64,000 nt of DNA from Nephrocerus scutellatus (taxonomy: Eukaryota > Arthropoda > Insecta > Diptera > Pipunculidae): the NCBI GenBank assembly GCA_947095585.1, contig OX352763.1:20695462-20759461 (forward strand). Reading direction: 5' to 3'. Positions 33,746 through 45,743 of the stretch are shown piece by piece. Each line of letters starts with the position of its first letter. The stretch's first letter is position 1. Below the pieces are notes generated by a model. The model was not told where the DNA came from, did no database searches, and saw nothing but the letters and a program-made list of their open reading frames with translations. Made by a program: the position numbers and the translations under genes.

Positions 33746-36105
33746 TGTACGCCTATTGAAGCTTCCACAACGACTATTTTACCATAAATAGAAGATATTG
33801 GTAGCAGAAGATTAATGATATCCAACTTTTGTGCGACATTTGAGTTGTCTTCTTATTATGAGTTAAACTTTAAAGTTGAATATTAAAGTTGGATTTTTAT
33901 GCAGGTAAATGAATAAATGCCATAAATAGCTTTTCATATCACAAAAGATTGTGGGCGCTGTCTAAGAGCCGTTTTTGTAGAATTTCGTATGGCGAGGAAT
34001 CGAAAATGTTACAAAATACTCTTTTGAAGGAAATTTTAGAAAACAAACTAAACAATAAATGATAGACGATTACGTTGTAATAGAATCCCCGGAGATTTCG
34101 TTAAAACACACAAACAGTGAGCGTCCTCTTTTCGATTCATCCTCATCATCGCGTCTCATGGCATTAAATCCAATTCAATCCAAGTGTTGCGCAGCATCTT
34201 GGGCTCTCAACTGGAAAAACTAATTCGAAAAAAGCACGGGAAATTCTGTTTTGCTGTTAGAGATGATTACCAGGAGAACATTATGACTCGTTTGGGAACA
34301 GTGAGTTCATGCGGTAACTGGAGTACTGTACTGTAGACGCGGACGCGAGTGAGTGTTTGTGTACAAACGTAAGGCAAACCCGGTGTACAGGTAGCTACGG
34401 CAGTCAGCCAGCAGTGCAATTACCCTAAACAGTAATGAAACACGTTCAGCTCACTCACTGCCGGGAAGAACACGAACAGTCAAACACTGCAGTGATGAGG
34501 ATGATGCGCTGGCGGCAGCACTGCCACACGAAGATAGAACAACGATGACGATGATGTACGCAATGAGTTGGAAAAATGCTTGGAATACCGCCCGGCGAGC
34601 CAAGAAGGAAGGCAATGGTTGTTTCATTTGGATGGCATGTGATGTGCCAGCTAACAGCACAACAACAACAACAACAACACAATGTTGCAGCATGCATCGC
34701 ATTAGAATAAGTGGGAAAAGGAGTTCCAGTTCAAGCTGCAAATCTCTGCGCGCTCCAACTTGGTTGGGACTTCAGTTTAAGTTGATTGCATTGCGACTAC
34801 GACGACGATGACGAATACTACTCCGACTACTTACTCCTATTATGACGATGATGGCTCTAGAAAATTACTTCTTCTTCAACTTCATCATCATCTTCCACTT
34901 GGGGCACTTCATCGAACGTCGTCGGATGCAGTCAGTTGGTGTTTTGTTTACTTACTCGTCGTCAGATTCGAGAAAAAATCATCCTCTACCTTCGCGTGCG
35001 CAGTCGAGTGCGCATGCCTTCGGTTGTACTTGCTGCGCTTGCGTTCATCGTGGAGGGGAAGCAGTACGCATAACCACATCAGCAGTTAGTGTGGTGTGTG
35101 GTAAGTTGTTCTTCAAGCTAAGGAAATGTAAATAATCTTGAAATGACGTAGAGTCGGACAACAAAGAAGCAACGCGTAGTGGAAGAGGCAAAATGGGGAA
35201 AAACCAAAACAAAACAATGAATGGACAGAAAAAAACAATCAAATGGAGAAGACATGAGATGAGTATTACGTCGACGATGGAGATGATGATGATGACCATG
35301 CTGCAACAAGTGCAAGGTGCATTAACTTCGGTCGTCTGGTTTTACCTGACAAGCAAGAGCTTCAGCATCAGCAATGATGTTGATCCGCACTTCAGCGAGT
35401 CCGAGTAGCGGCATCTCATCGCACATCATCTCCTCGCCATCGAGATGTAATACAAAGCGATGACGATCTGACTGACTTTGGTCATAGAGTCAGGAAGGAA
35501 GGAAGGAAGAAATAATGGAATGGAAATGGTCAAGTGAAGAACCTTAGCGACGATGATGATAATGATGCTGGTGATGGTTTCGAGTTTTTTATTGTTGTTT
35601 ACTTTTTTCCATCCGCTGCTACTCCAAATCTGGACGATTGCAGACATGTGTTGCATGTTTTTGCTACGCTCTGTTTCATCTCAACACTGCTCTTATTTTG
35701 TAGTGTTGCTGATCTGCGGTTGTTTGCGTTACAAAATGATCAGGTGAAATAGCAAATAACTTTACGCAAGTCTGGTCGGACGGGAGGAAATTCTAGCTTT
35801 CCTAGTCGATGCGGAATAATACAGCGAAGTGCCAAAGTTTATGAATTTTAATCAAAAACATATTAAAGAGGAATCGAATGAAACTGGATGAATATCCTGA
35901 AATTGGATTGGGACTTCACTCGCTTTAAAACGATGTCGATCTCAGGACATTTGCGAAACACAAACCATCACAATGTTGTTCAACAATAAATCACGTGGAG
36001 TACCACGAACCGAAATTGGCATCGCCAGAAAAAAAGAACAAAGTAATTTTTGTTGGATATATAATTCAATTAATTTAGGTGGCCAACACTAATTTGCACA
36101 AAATG
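33746..36105. other. intronic DNA with several triplet microsatellites
   Basis: No transposon motif was found. The stretch 34300-35300 is CpG-richer than its surroundings and contains (CAA)n near 34655-34680 and GAT-rich runs near 34800 and 35280. A GTAAGT donor-like site follows an open 98-codon + frame at 35101, but codons there are dominated by simple repeats. It may be regulatory host DNA. Confidence 0.35.
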
Positions 36106-36109
36106 TATC

Positions 36110-36820
36110 TTGTGTAGATGCGCATTCAAGCTAAAGCTAGAATATGAGTACAATCCAGGTGACTACGTGGGACACCTAAAAATACTTGACGCAACTCCCG
36201 AAAGAGACATGTTTTGTACTATCCCGAACAACATGGCCAGCGAGTACTGTTTCGGCAGGGTATTTGATGTAAAAATATTGTACCGAGCAATCAGGTCTAA
36301 CGGTGCTCCAGGACTGGACAATAGAACTCTGGTCTGATACACAGACAGATCGAAGATGGTTTCTGGAGTGGGAGCTGGGGTATTCGAACCCAACACCAAA
36401 GTCGCAATACCAATGGATAAGAGTTCCACTGTTTTCCGAGAGAAACTCTATGCCATTGAGGTCTGCGCTAGGATAATACCTTAGTAAGGCAGCACTGAAA
36501 GCGCTGTCGTTCAGCATAAGTGACTCTAAATCAGTTAAATGCTGCTACAATGCACTGCAATACAATATCTCGCAGGGCTGAATAGGGTAAAACTCGGTTG
36601 GTTCCCTGGTCAGCAGGGTGTTGCAAGCAACGGACATGCAGATGAACTAGCCAGGGCTGGTTCAGAATCTGATTTCTTAGAACCGGAACCTTACTGTGGT
36701 ATCAGCTGGGCTACTACCACAACTATGATTAATATATGGGAAAACAAACATCTTCTGGCCCACTGGGATAATATCCCAGGGCTTAGACAATCCAATCAGT
36801 TAATCAGTCCCTTTTCCTTT
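36110..36820 (+). pseudogene. LOA/I-like element relic, RNase H region
   Basis: The + strand reads DMFCTIPNNMASEYCFGRVF, then YTDRSKMVSGVGAGVFEPNT near 36340 (RNase H start, normally YTDGSK). Then come TVFREKLYAIEVCARI near 36430 and VKLGWFPGQQGVASNGHADE followed by LARAGS near 36590-36665, the WVPGH.G..GN..ADELAR.GS block. The His of that block is replaced by Gln, which together with stops indicates an inactive copy. Confidence 0.8.
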
Positions 36821-36929
36821 CAGGCATACAGCCTGCCAAAAAAAATAAACTTCATATCGGGAGCTTTCTTCTACAACGACACTAATGAGCCAAATTGTCG
36901 CATGTGACCAAGGTTTTATGCAGAAAGGG

Positions 36930-37015
36930 ATTATACTTTTTCTTCACTGATGCTAACTGGCGACGCTGTGACGGTCAATGGGGTTCCAACCGGACCATGT
37001 TGACTTTCTATAGTT
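36930..37015 (+). pseudogene. short mariner-like fragment
   Basis: The + strand reads YTFSSLMLTGDAVTVNGVPT, matching the G.AVTVNG(D/E)RY segment of mariner transposases seen at 20800 and 14320. Only this segment survives, between a LOA and a CR1 fragment. Confidence 0.45.
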
Positions 37016-37024
37016 GCATTATTT

Positions 37025-37560
37025 TTTTACGAGCTATCCAATGCTTAGGTTTTATAAAACGTTGTAACTTATACTTCACCCTCTCTGAAGTATTAAGATT
37101 ATATAAGACTTATGTTAGACCAATTTTGGAATTTCATTCGTATGTATTGGGTGGAGCTCCAAGAAGGCATTTGCTTTATCTTGATGGAATTCCGAATAGA
37201 GATGTAACCATTACTTCATCTCTTGTTACTTTGGATCATAGACAAAATGTAGGACCTTAATTGTTTTCAACTAATTTTATTACGGTAGATGTTCTTCCGA
37301 AACCCGTTCTCTAGTTCCAGATCCTTTTGTCAGCAACGTTAACGCTCGATTCAGTTCTAATCAACATAGGCTTGCCTTAAAACCTTATTCACGCAGAACC
37401 CAACACTTCAAATCCTCCTTTTTCCGAGAGTGACATCGATGTGGAATCAATTGGTTAACTCCGCGTTTCATGTTATCTACAGGCTTTCAATATTTACGTC
37501 AACATGTTGCTGAAGGTCCGTATTGTACAATAAAGGATCCAAGAATTTTAAAGGCTCTCT
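37025..37560 (+). pseudogene. CR1-like element relic, RT thumb and C-terminus
   Basis: An open frame to 37260 reads IQCLGFIKRCNLYFTLSEVL, KTYVRPILEFHSYVLGGAP and LVTLDHRQNVG. It then breaks and resumes near 37375 with KPYSRRTQHFKSSFFRE. The same thumb occurs at 60067-60200 on the minus strand (CLGFLARCKKYFTPSDLATI), so both belong to one CR1-like family. Confidence 0.75.
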
Positions 37561-37654
37561 TCTGTCATTATTGTCTTGGTTAGAGTTTTCCCATGTTTTG
37601 GAAGCGTTAAATTCAACTCTATTGTATAATCTCCACTTGTTATGCTGTCAAGGT

Positions 37655-38470
37655 TTGAATTTAACGTTGTTGTTGAAGTTCCACTTGCGATGAAGAGCTA
37701 AGGGTGCTGTCGTCAGCGAAAGAACAAATTGGATTAGAAGTAGCGAATAGGAGATCATTATTGAAAATGAGAAAGAGTGTAGGAGACAAAATAGAACCAT
37801 GTGGAACACCGGCGTTTATGCGGTGAACATTGGATTTGAAACCATCCAATAATATCTGTATTGACTGTCAAATAGGTAGTTTCTAGTCCCGTCAAGCAGG
37901 ACAGTCAAACTTTCACCGAATTTGTGAATAGACTGGTTCCACTTTTCGGTGGGATATCCCATCAGATAACCTGTAGAATGTTTCCTTCGAAAACCGTACT
38001 GCTGGTCGCTTAGGATTTCACGTGATTCATGGTATTGCATAAGCTTACGATTGATTAGCGTTTCCATGACCTTAGAAAGTATAGATGTTAGCGCAATTGG
38101 TCGGTACGAGGAAAGAGATGAGAGCTCGCATTTTTTAAGAAAAAAGCTGGACAAAGACTCCAGAAGAATAAGAGAAATGGAAAAGCCTGCACAGTGGCAG
38201 TGACAACGTTGAAGAACAGCTTTTCAAAACTGTAGCAGGAATACCATCGGATCGAACATATTTATGAATGTTGTCTTAAAAGTACACTAAGTCCTGAAGG
38301 GATAAATTGTCTCTTCGATTATGTTTGTGATTGTATCAGAAATAACATCCACACTACTATATTGGCATTAAGTGGGGTTTGAAGCATCTGACCGATTTTC
38401 TTTGGGGCTGTGTCAAGTTCACGGTCTGTGCCAATAAGTCACAGACTTTAGACGGTCCCACGAAGAACAG
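37655..38470 (-). pseudogene. CR1-like reverse transcriptase relic
   Basis: From 38280 down the minus strand reads VRSDGIPATVLKSCSS, SSYRPIALTSILSKVMETLI and REILSDQQYGFRRKHSTG. After a damaged motif A come FKSNVHRINAGVPHGSILSP (~37810) and ICSFADDSTLSSSS (~37710). The FADD box is intact. Motif A (normally FDRVWH) is destroyed by a frameshift near 37880. It lies tail-to-tail with the previous + strand CR1 fragment. Confidence 0.85.
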
Positions 38471-39945
38471 GGATCGCAAAACTAGTGATTAAAACTTTAG
38501 TGAGAAGCTTTTCCCTTTGTCGCTTTAGCTGTTTTACAATATTCAGGCTCAATAACACGTTCAAGACATTCCCATGCATGGCACATTTTTTTCGCCAAAA
38601 GCAGCAAATGATGGAAATTATGTATTTACTCTTGGTGCTCGTAGCAATTGCAACGGATCTGTGACTCTTCTTCACTATGCAGCAGCATGAATGGAAAATT
38701 CATATGACTGTGGTTTTCCGCTCTGTGAGCCAAGTTCGGACACACCAACAACAAAAGAAGAAAAAAAAATGGAGAAAGGCAACGAAGCAAAACCGATGAA
38801 CGGACAGACATATATTGCAACTCAAAATGCATGTGGTGATCTCCATTATCCATTATGTTGTGTTGCACAATGGAACAGTGTGATATGTTCATCAGTGCGG
38901 TTAAAAGTACAGTTCTTGCCCATAAACAGGCAATTTATTTATCGCCTACGCTTGTGGCGATAGCACCGCCACCAATGGCATCGATCGATAGTAGTTCCTC
39001 CAGCCCAAACGACAGCAGTTGGAGATTTAAATTCCACATTTGGCAAACGATTCGTAGCCACGAAAGGATTGTGCAAGTGAGCGAGTGACACGTGCTCCTA
39101 TCATGGAACCGCCTAATGTTTGTTTCCAAATGGAGTAACGCAGAAATATATGTGATCCAAATTTTCCAAAGATGCCAAAATAAATTGCTCTCTCATTCTG
39201 GCCGGCAAATATGAAGCGGAAGCCACATATCGATTATGTGGCCTGTGTGGGTGTGGAAAAGAAGAAGGTTAAAGAATAGGGTGGTAACAAGAAACAAAAG
39301 AACCACCACACACCGTACGACCAGTCTGTCGCCTCACATCCAATGTACAACAAGACGATGTGAAAATTGGAAAAATTCGTGTCCATGTTTTCCTTCATTG
39401 GTTTTCCGGTTCGGAAATGTAGTACACTGCTGCCACTTTATGATGATGGCATATATAAATGTGTGCATGTATGGCTGGTGTGAATCGACATTGGTAAGTC
39501 CATGCTTGCAGGTCGCTGAGTTTGGTTCACTCCGATATGATGGTTGGTTAATGTACGAGTAATTCTAGAAGGGTAACGAGACAAGCTTTAGCTGTTCCTG
39601 GCTGCATTAGTAGGTTCTCCTCATCGTCAGTCAAATCAGACAGCAACAGTTAATCCTTTCTCCCATGTCCTTAAGCGAACATAAAAAAAGAAACACTTTT
39701 TTGCAACTTTCACTCACTCACTCACTAATACTCTCTTTCTCTCTTTCTAACGATAGTCCCTTATCAGCACCGCAGTTGTGTTTTCTGCATAATTTACTTG
39801 AAGTTCATTGACATTGGATATGGAAACAGGGAAAGTGGCAGTCACTTGAACGCGTCGATCGATATCGGCAAGAGAGTGAGTAGGTGAATTGAGAGCGGGC
39901 AGATTTTTCGCTTAATTTAAGCGCATTGTCAGGGTTCCATGCATT
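38471..39945. other. intronic DNA, nothing recognised
   Basis: Short overlapping frames (38691-39562) have no recognisable domain. A (TCAC)n run is at 39708-39726. No transposon motif was noticed. Confidence 0.35.
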
Positions 39946-39949
39946 GCAA

Positions 39950-40860
39950 GTTAAAGGCATGCAATTTGAATGAATGCACTTAATTGAAAAAAGCACACCC
40001 TGCTGCGCACAAAATTATAATCAAAGAAGCTTCTTAATATTCCTAAAAGGTGTGGAAGGAGATTATCTAATCCAGCTTGCATGGCCGCAGGGATTACCGC
40101 GTCCACACCTGCCAATTTGTTGGGCTTTTTATTGCTCATTGGATTCTTTGTTCAGTGCAGATCTCGGCGGCTTTCTGCTAGTCATTCTTACTTGTTCCTC
40201 ACCCATCTCGGGCTCGTTTCTGGTCACTGCACTTTCTGGGAAGTCTGGCAGACGCTGTAGTATTAGTTACTTGCTCCCAGAAGTTACGGAAACTTCAACG
40301 TTTGGCTCTTCTAACTTCTGTATTACACATTGTTACCCGCCCGCCTTCGAACGGTTGACAGCACTTCGCTCCAACATCCAGCTTCATTGCTAACTTTGGG
40401 AGAGCTCACCGGGCAACTCGACTCATATACATCACAGATTGCCCTATTCGTCGCACTTACTGCACATATTCCAGCTCTTATGGACATTTGGCCACTCTTT
40501 GAACTGAAATGTGTTCTAAGTTGCATCTCAAATTGTTCTTCTTTGATTTTTTTTAATCATGTCCTCCTCTACAAGCCTTCCCAATTTAAATAGGATTATC
40601 CTATGATCTGATAAAGATGTAATGACTACTTGACTCACAGTTGGAGTACCGAAGTCTGGTAGATCTTCCCTAACCCTAGTTGCAAAAGCGGCTACCCTGC
40701 CCACATTATATACATCTAGGTTTTCCTTCACCAAAAACTCTAAAAGGTACTCACCCCTCTTATTTGTAACGGTGTTCCACAACTCTTCGCTGTGTACCTT
40801 GGCAGTATATCCAATCAGTAGTAGCACAGTAAACGTGCCTTCGGCAATGGTCGAGCAGTT
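39950..40860 (-). pseudogene. LOA/R1-like element relic (endonuclease and RT N-terminus)
   Basis: Minus frame 40827-40528 reads GEYLLEFLVKENLDVYNVGR and, further on, TVSQVVITSLSDHRIILFKL. The SDH near its end is the catalytic signature of the APE-type endonuclease. Around 40130-40020 it continues with PNKLAGVDAVIPAAMQAGLD and LLPHLLGILRSFFDYNF, the RT fingers (family K.PGVDGI.PA). The linker between them is eroded. The RT catalytic core is absent. Confidence 0.75.
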
Positions 40861-40934
40861 CTTGTATGTCCGGGGGTGGTATTTTTTATCTGTCCCCGGA
40901 GAACTATCTTTCGGTTTGTGCTGTCTATACTAAA

Positions 40935-41300
40935 CTGCCACGTTAATGCTACCAGACCCCGTGCAATCCTTTAACTATCTCGAGTCAACTGTAGCAGCCG
41001 ATAACATGGAACCAGAAATACGCGCACGGTTGCTTAAAGCCAGCAAATTTATCAAGACTCTTAGAATCCAGGAACTTAACCATAACATCCAAGCTGCTGG
41101 TGTATAAGACAATGGTCGTACCAGTACTCACATATGGACCCTAGACTTGAGTGCTTAGCAAAAAGCATTCTGACCTCTTAGCTGCGCTCGACAGAAAAGT
41201 CTTGCGGAGGATTGTTGGCCACTATATACATTCCAAGGAATGTCAAAGAAAAGAAAAAATTCTGGGAAACAGATAACAATGTATATGGTAATGCACAGAT
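40935..41300 (+). pseudogene. RTE-like element relic, C-terminal region
   Basis: The + strand reads CNPLTISSQL-type sequence and, in the neighbouring frame, FNYLESTVAADNMEPEIRAR followed by LLKASKFIKTLR. This matches the F.YLGS.V..D......I..RI..A......LR box after the RT core. Then THIWTLDLSA..KAF resembles the Y.SE.W....... ..L..FERK region. The copy is frameshifted and truncated on both sides. Confidence 0.65.
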
Positions 41301-43800
41301 GAATCGAAAGTTAACGTATTATTCACATAAATCGTTGTCACTGCGCCAACTTTTGGCTATCAATTGAGATTCTTCGCCAGCTAATTTTCGAAATGTTCTT
41401 TCACTTTTTCATTTCAGGTGTATGTGTGTGTATTGGTTGGTTTGCTTTGCCCTTCAGTCATATAAATTTGCTATTGTTACCTTTCTACTTTGTGGTGGTG
41501 TGCTTCCATTTGCACTTTCGCACGAAAATGCTCAGATCCATTAAAGGAATATTAACCCAGGAAGGACCTGCTAACCATAAATCAATCAATCACACAATTA
41601 ACAGAGGTCCTCTGACACATATAGTGTCCAATTTGAATAGTTTCAAAGGCAGGTAGATACGTATAGGTAGGAAGATTCCCGTACAAGCCCGTAGTTCGTT
41701 CGTCTGCTGATCTTCATGGGATCGTTGTCAGTTAGGCAGTTGTTGGACAATCGGCGAAGAAGCCACAAAGGCGAAACACAGAACACTGTCATGCTGAGTT
41801 GCTTGGGGCAACAACAGACACAACGCAGCGAATGGAGAGGACATGTCAGATCGACAATCAGCGCTTTTGTCTTTAAGTTTGTTGTCCACTTTTAGTCTCA
41901 ACCTCATTGTGTGACCGCGAACTGAACGATCGACGACCCTCTGCAGCACTCCGCTGGTCATCAAGCTTACTGTGCCATGTACAAAGCCGGCAACAGCGAG
42001 ATTTGCATACCTCAAATGAATTGGATTGGATTTACGGCAGTGTATCGCAGCGGAAAGAATCTCGAACTGGTGGTGGTGTGTTCAGTGAAGATGACTGCAG
42101 TCGGTTTATTTTGTGAAATTAGACAAGGGCTCTTGCGTTCGTCCGTCCAGACCAAGAATTATAGTTCCATTGAAACGACAGAGTGGACAAAGGCATTGAA
42201 ATTTCGCAGAAGTGGAAGGAGCAGCAGCTACACTCCATCTATAGTTGGTCGTTGCTCCAAAAATCGTCGTTTTCTTGGTAATCTGCTTTTTAAACCTGAA
42301 AAACACACACACAAGCACAAAGGACACATTTATTTTGCCACCAAAAGTCGCAAATCGTTCTATTTTCTGGACAAAAGTCCCCAAACTCTGACGACAAAAA
42401 GGCGGATAATTCTCTTCACTCACAACTTTAAGGGGTGAGAGGAAATGCTCATATACGGTTTTAAGGAACATTTGGATATTTTTATCACACTCACACATAT
42501 ATACGCTTGACATTATTACGCTGCTGATGTTCAACATTTTTCAATTTATGTGTCGCATGCTGACTGCCACACATGCGGCGCAGCACAGCAGTACTTTCAA
42601 AATTGGTTTCAAAGTAAAGTTCCACGGAATTTGGCTGGGGTGCACCGTTTTGTCTGTCAGCTGCAACTTAAAAGATAGCAGCGACGTGAATTGGGGTTAA
42701 TATAATGCGCGACACAACAGTGATGATATCGCATTGTGTATGTGTGTGTGTGTGTATTAGTTACGAACGACACACTTCAAGCCTTCAAGCATCGTTCTGT
42801 ATTGATCGAGAGAATGTTGACGAAATGGGGATCAACTTAATCTCAAGAGCTATGTACACCATTTTGTGTTTTTTTTTTTTAAATTTTTGCATTTCGGCAA
42901 AATTACGGTTTTGTCAACTTAGAATAAATAAGAATTGGAAACCTAAATGTAGTTACACTGACGTGATGTTTTCCCAACATTCAGAAAGGCGGTAGGTCGA
43001 AAAAAAACTACTTTTCCAAGCGTCACATCATGCCGCTAGCAACACGCTGTATCTCAGAAATGGCCCATGACACTGAGCTGCTTCAAAAAGTATGGAAGTT
43101 GGTTAAAAAGGACCTCAACGAAGTCGAAAATACAAACAGACAGACAAAGGGGTGTTAAATTAAAGTTTTTAAGAGGTTCAGAAAAGTAGAAATAAAAACT
43201 TTATCTTGACACACCACAAATTCATCCCCTGTGGCATATCAGTGTCACTAAACCAGCACATGGCATACATCTTGACGGTTGAACTTTCATAAGGCCTATA
43301 ATGTTCACTGTGTACTGACCTATTTACTATTTACTCTCTATGTATATCTTTCTTAATATGTTGGGTTTTCTGTAGCAGTTTGTTCTCTTCGAACTGGCGG
43401 AAATCTTCCAGGAATGCACGGATCGGGAATGGTAGCGAAGTAATCCGTATTGCGCCCCTCTGTCGGCGACATCCATCATGCCCATCTTATGTGGCCCGCT
43501 GATGTTGATGCGGTAAAGATCTCCTGCCTTTTTACCGTCTTTGGGAACTCACCGATATATCACCATTATTTATTGTTATTAACTCACTAGTGGAAGCAGA
43601 GCCTATGTTACATCCTTGCCGATTTAAGGGATAACGGCAACCGGTTGTATAATACGAAACTCGTTAACGAGCATATAATAGCACTGAGTGGTGGAACTCG
43701 CTGTACATGTGAGGTCCTCAATTAGCGCTAGTGTGTTCCATTTTGATGCCAGAAATCTCGAGGGACCTAGCATGGATATTTAAGTGTTTTAAATCCAGCC
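41301..43800. other. intronic DNA, nothing firmly recognised
   Basis: Open frames of 153 codons (+, 41977-42438) and 143 codons (-, 42106-42537) overlap each other. Neither has a recognisable domain. A TG microsatellite lies at 42734-42757. The last ~300 bases may be the 3'UTR of the LOA relic that follows on the minus strand. Confidence 0.35.
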
Positions 43801-43809
43801 TGTAGCGTT

Positions 43810-45065
43810 AAGATACGAGATCAACTCGATGATACTGTAATCTGAGGTGTAAACTGCGATTTCTTTTGCTTACTATGGCCGGACAACTGCAGAGGAAATG
43901 TATGACAGTTTCTTTCTCATTTTCATCTTTGCAACTTCTGCAGAAGTTGCTGTGTGGTATACCCAAGTTAGCAGCATGGCTACCCGTGCTAATTGCCACA
44001 ACTCTGGCAATATCCTTCCTGGCTCTAGATAACAACTCGGTGGTTTTCCTTTTTTTGTAGGATGGCCACATCAATATTGATATAGCGCAGTTCGACAGAC
44101 TGCTCCACCTGAGCTGAGTCTTAGTAATAAAAAAGGAGAGAATTTGTTTCTTGACTGAGCCCATTGAACAGCTAACCCTCTCCATAGAGTCGTTGTTCAT
44201 AGCGACGCCCATCTTAACTTATTCGTCTGCCCTGTCATAACCCTTTATATTATTGTGCCCCGGCACCCAAACTATGGTTATGTCCAGGAATTGGTGGATC
44301 GAGGCCAAATCTTCTTGGCACTGTTGTCCGAGTTTCGAGTTTATTGTGGTCGCATAAATCGCCCTTATGTCAGATTGGCTATTAGCACATATACCAACCC
44401 TTCCGATTTGTGCGTTACTGGCCTCCCTAATTGCAATGATCTCGACCTAAAAGAAGCTGAATCGGGAAGCTTGTATGACCTTGACAGATTTAGATAATCC
44501 GAGAAGATACCTGCACTGACTCCATCCTTCATCTTTGATCCGTCAGTAAATATTGTTGCGTCAAATTACCTCGTTACTTATCCTTTCAGTTTCTCCTGGT
44601 AGGAAACTCAACGCTGGGCGAGAAGTTGAAGGATGCAGTAGTCAGTAGATGATGCCTTCAAGTACTTTCTGCAGAATAATACAGTGCCCGTATGGTCTAG
44701 TAACAAACCATCCAGATTATCTGAGTCGTACTGCACTGCACGTCACAACATACTTGATAAATACTTCAGGAGGTAATAGGTGCAAAATCGTTTTAAGGGT
44801 CTCGGTCGGATAAGACCGTAGAGCTCCTGTGATGCCTACTGTTGCTGATCGCTGTAATCTGCTGAGTTTGGTGGCGTTATACTTCTTTTTCATCGCTGGC
44901 CACTAGACCAGCGATCAGATAGGTAAGAGTTGGACGTTAAACATCTGTGTACAGTCAGAATGCCATCTTTGGTTGAAGACCCCATTAATCGGCTGTATGC
45001 CATCCAGGCCAGGAGACTTATAGGCCAAAAAACTTCTTAAAGCCAATGAATCCATTTTCTGGGTT
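43810..45065 (-). pseudogene. LOA-like element relic (RT thumb, RNase H, C-terminal Cys-His)
   Basis: Minus-strand order: RT-finger-like SPGLDGIQP (~45020), TKLSRLQRSATVGITGALRS (thumb, ~44860), an RNase H start SKMKDGVSAGIFSDYLNLSR (~44545-44480), then ITIVWVPGHNNIKGYDRADE (~44290-44220). The final open frame (44212-43808) ends in CRSCKDENEKETVIHFLCSC, a C-x2-C-x12-H-x3-C zinc-knuckle-like C-terminus typical of LOA/R1-type ORF2. The catalytic palm is deleted between the first two blocks. Confidence 0.8.
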
Positions 45066-45284
45066 ATGATGTTATCCACTGCATCACGAGATACCTTTAC
45101 AAATTATCTATGCATTGATAACTGCTGGTGAGGGAGTGTGTATTTGTGAGAAGATCCAGGGATTTTGCAGCAGATGCCGTCCAGCCACCGTCAGCTATCT
45201 TTCTTTTTGTCACAGACACGTCTGACAGCTCTAGTCACCTCATCTGTGATACCCACCAATTTCCCGCTACCCGCTACCTTGGTG

Positions 45285-45430
45285 ACATCTGACGTCAATG
45301 GGCAATGGCGAAATGTGGTTCCAACAGGATGGCAATAAGTTGATTTCGATAAATGGACCTGTGATGCTCCGAATTTGCCAATTGATTTGAGTGGATTTTA
45401 CTACGTTGGTAAAACTGTTTTTATATTAAA
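45285..45430 (+). pseudogene. mariner-like fragment just upstream of exon 2
   Basis: The + strand reads NGEMWFQQDGNKLISINGPV near 45298-45358, i.e. the WFQQDG block with the second catalytic Asp directly fused by deletion to the (R)LISR.GPVNW block. It then reads APNLPIDLSGFYYVGKT (family PPRSCDLTPLDYFLWGYVK). It ends ~265 bp before the splice acceptor. Confidence 0.7.
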
Positions 45431-45695
45431 ATTGGCAAACAAATAAAAAAACTGCAAATAACTGTATAAAAAATAAAAAACAAAACTACACAAATTCCAA
45501 GGTATCTCCAAACATTATCACCGAACGAATTATGAACGAAACGTAATGCTGTTACAAAAGATTTCTGCACCTCCTCTTAAGTGCAATTTGTTAATTAATT
45601 TATTTAACATAAAAAATACAATCTCTTTTATGTTTTTCTAAAAATATATTTTCACATCAATTACCCTATGTCTCTCTCTCTTTCTCTCGTTTCAG

Positions 45696-45743
45696 TTCGC
45701 AATCAAAGATTCGCTTTGTCAGCAGAGACCTGAATGTTCAACG
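45696..45743 (+). CDS. exon 2 of the anosmin-1/Kal1-like gene (48 nt, 16 codons)
   Basis: A strong acceptor (about 25 nt of TC-rich sequence then TTTCAG) and a consensus donor (ACG|GTGAGT) define a 48-nt microexon. In phase 0, as required by exon 1, it reads FAIKDSLCQQRPECST. The combined C-x3-CL ... CQ-x4-CST spacing resembles the start of the anosmin-1 Cys-rich domain, where the next residue but one is Cys; here the next exon would be expected to start with or near Cys. The reading frame at +1 (SQSKIRFVSRDLNVQ) is also open, while the third frame has a stop. No transposon sequence touches the exon. Confidence 0.65.

Larger units (their letters stand above)
12947..45695 (+). other. intron 1 of the anosmin-like gene (32,749 bp)
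   Basis: It is bounded by GTAAGC at 12947 and a pyrimidine-rich TTTCTCTCGTTTCAG acceptor ending at 45695. The phase is 0 at both ends. Most of the intron is transposon debris on both strands. Other first exons or nested genes are possible inside it, for example the candidate at 23580. The intron assignment depends on exons 1 and 2 belonging to one transcript, which is inferred from phase, strand and the combined Cys motif. Confidence 0.55.

Noticed and set aside
34451..35135. Several 80-97-codon frames on both strands around triplet repeats
   Set aside because: Their residues mirror CAA/GAT/GAC simple repeats (runs of V, T, D); no domain. A GTAAGT site at 35101 alone is not enough to call an exon.
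41977..42537. Overlapping 153-codon (+) and 143-codon (-) frames
   Set aside because: Both strands are open over the same bases and neither shows a known motif, which points to a chance stop-poor stretch.
23580..45743. Direct splicing of the 23.6-kb candidate exon to exon 2 at 45696
   Set aside because: The phase-2 donor would put exon 2 in a different frame (SQSKIRF...) and lose the Cys pattern that exon 1 at 12749 supports.
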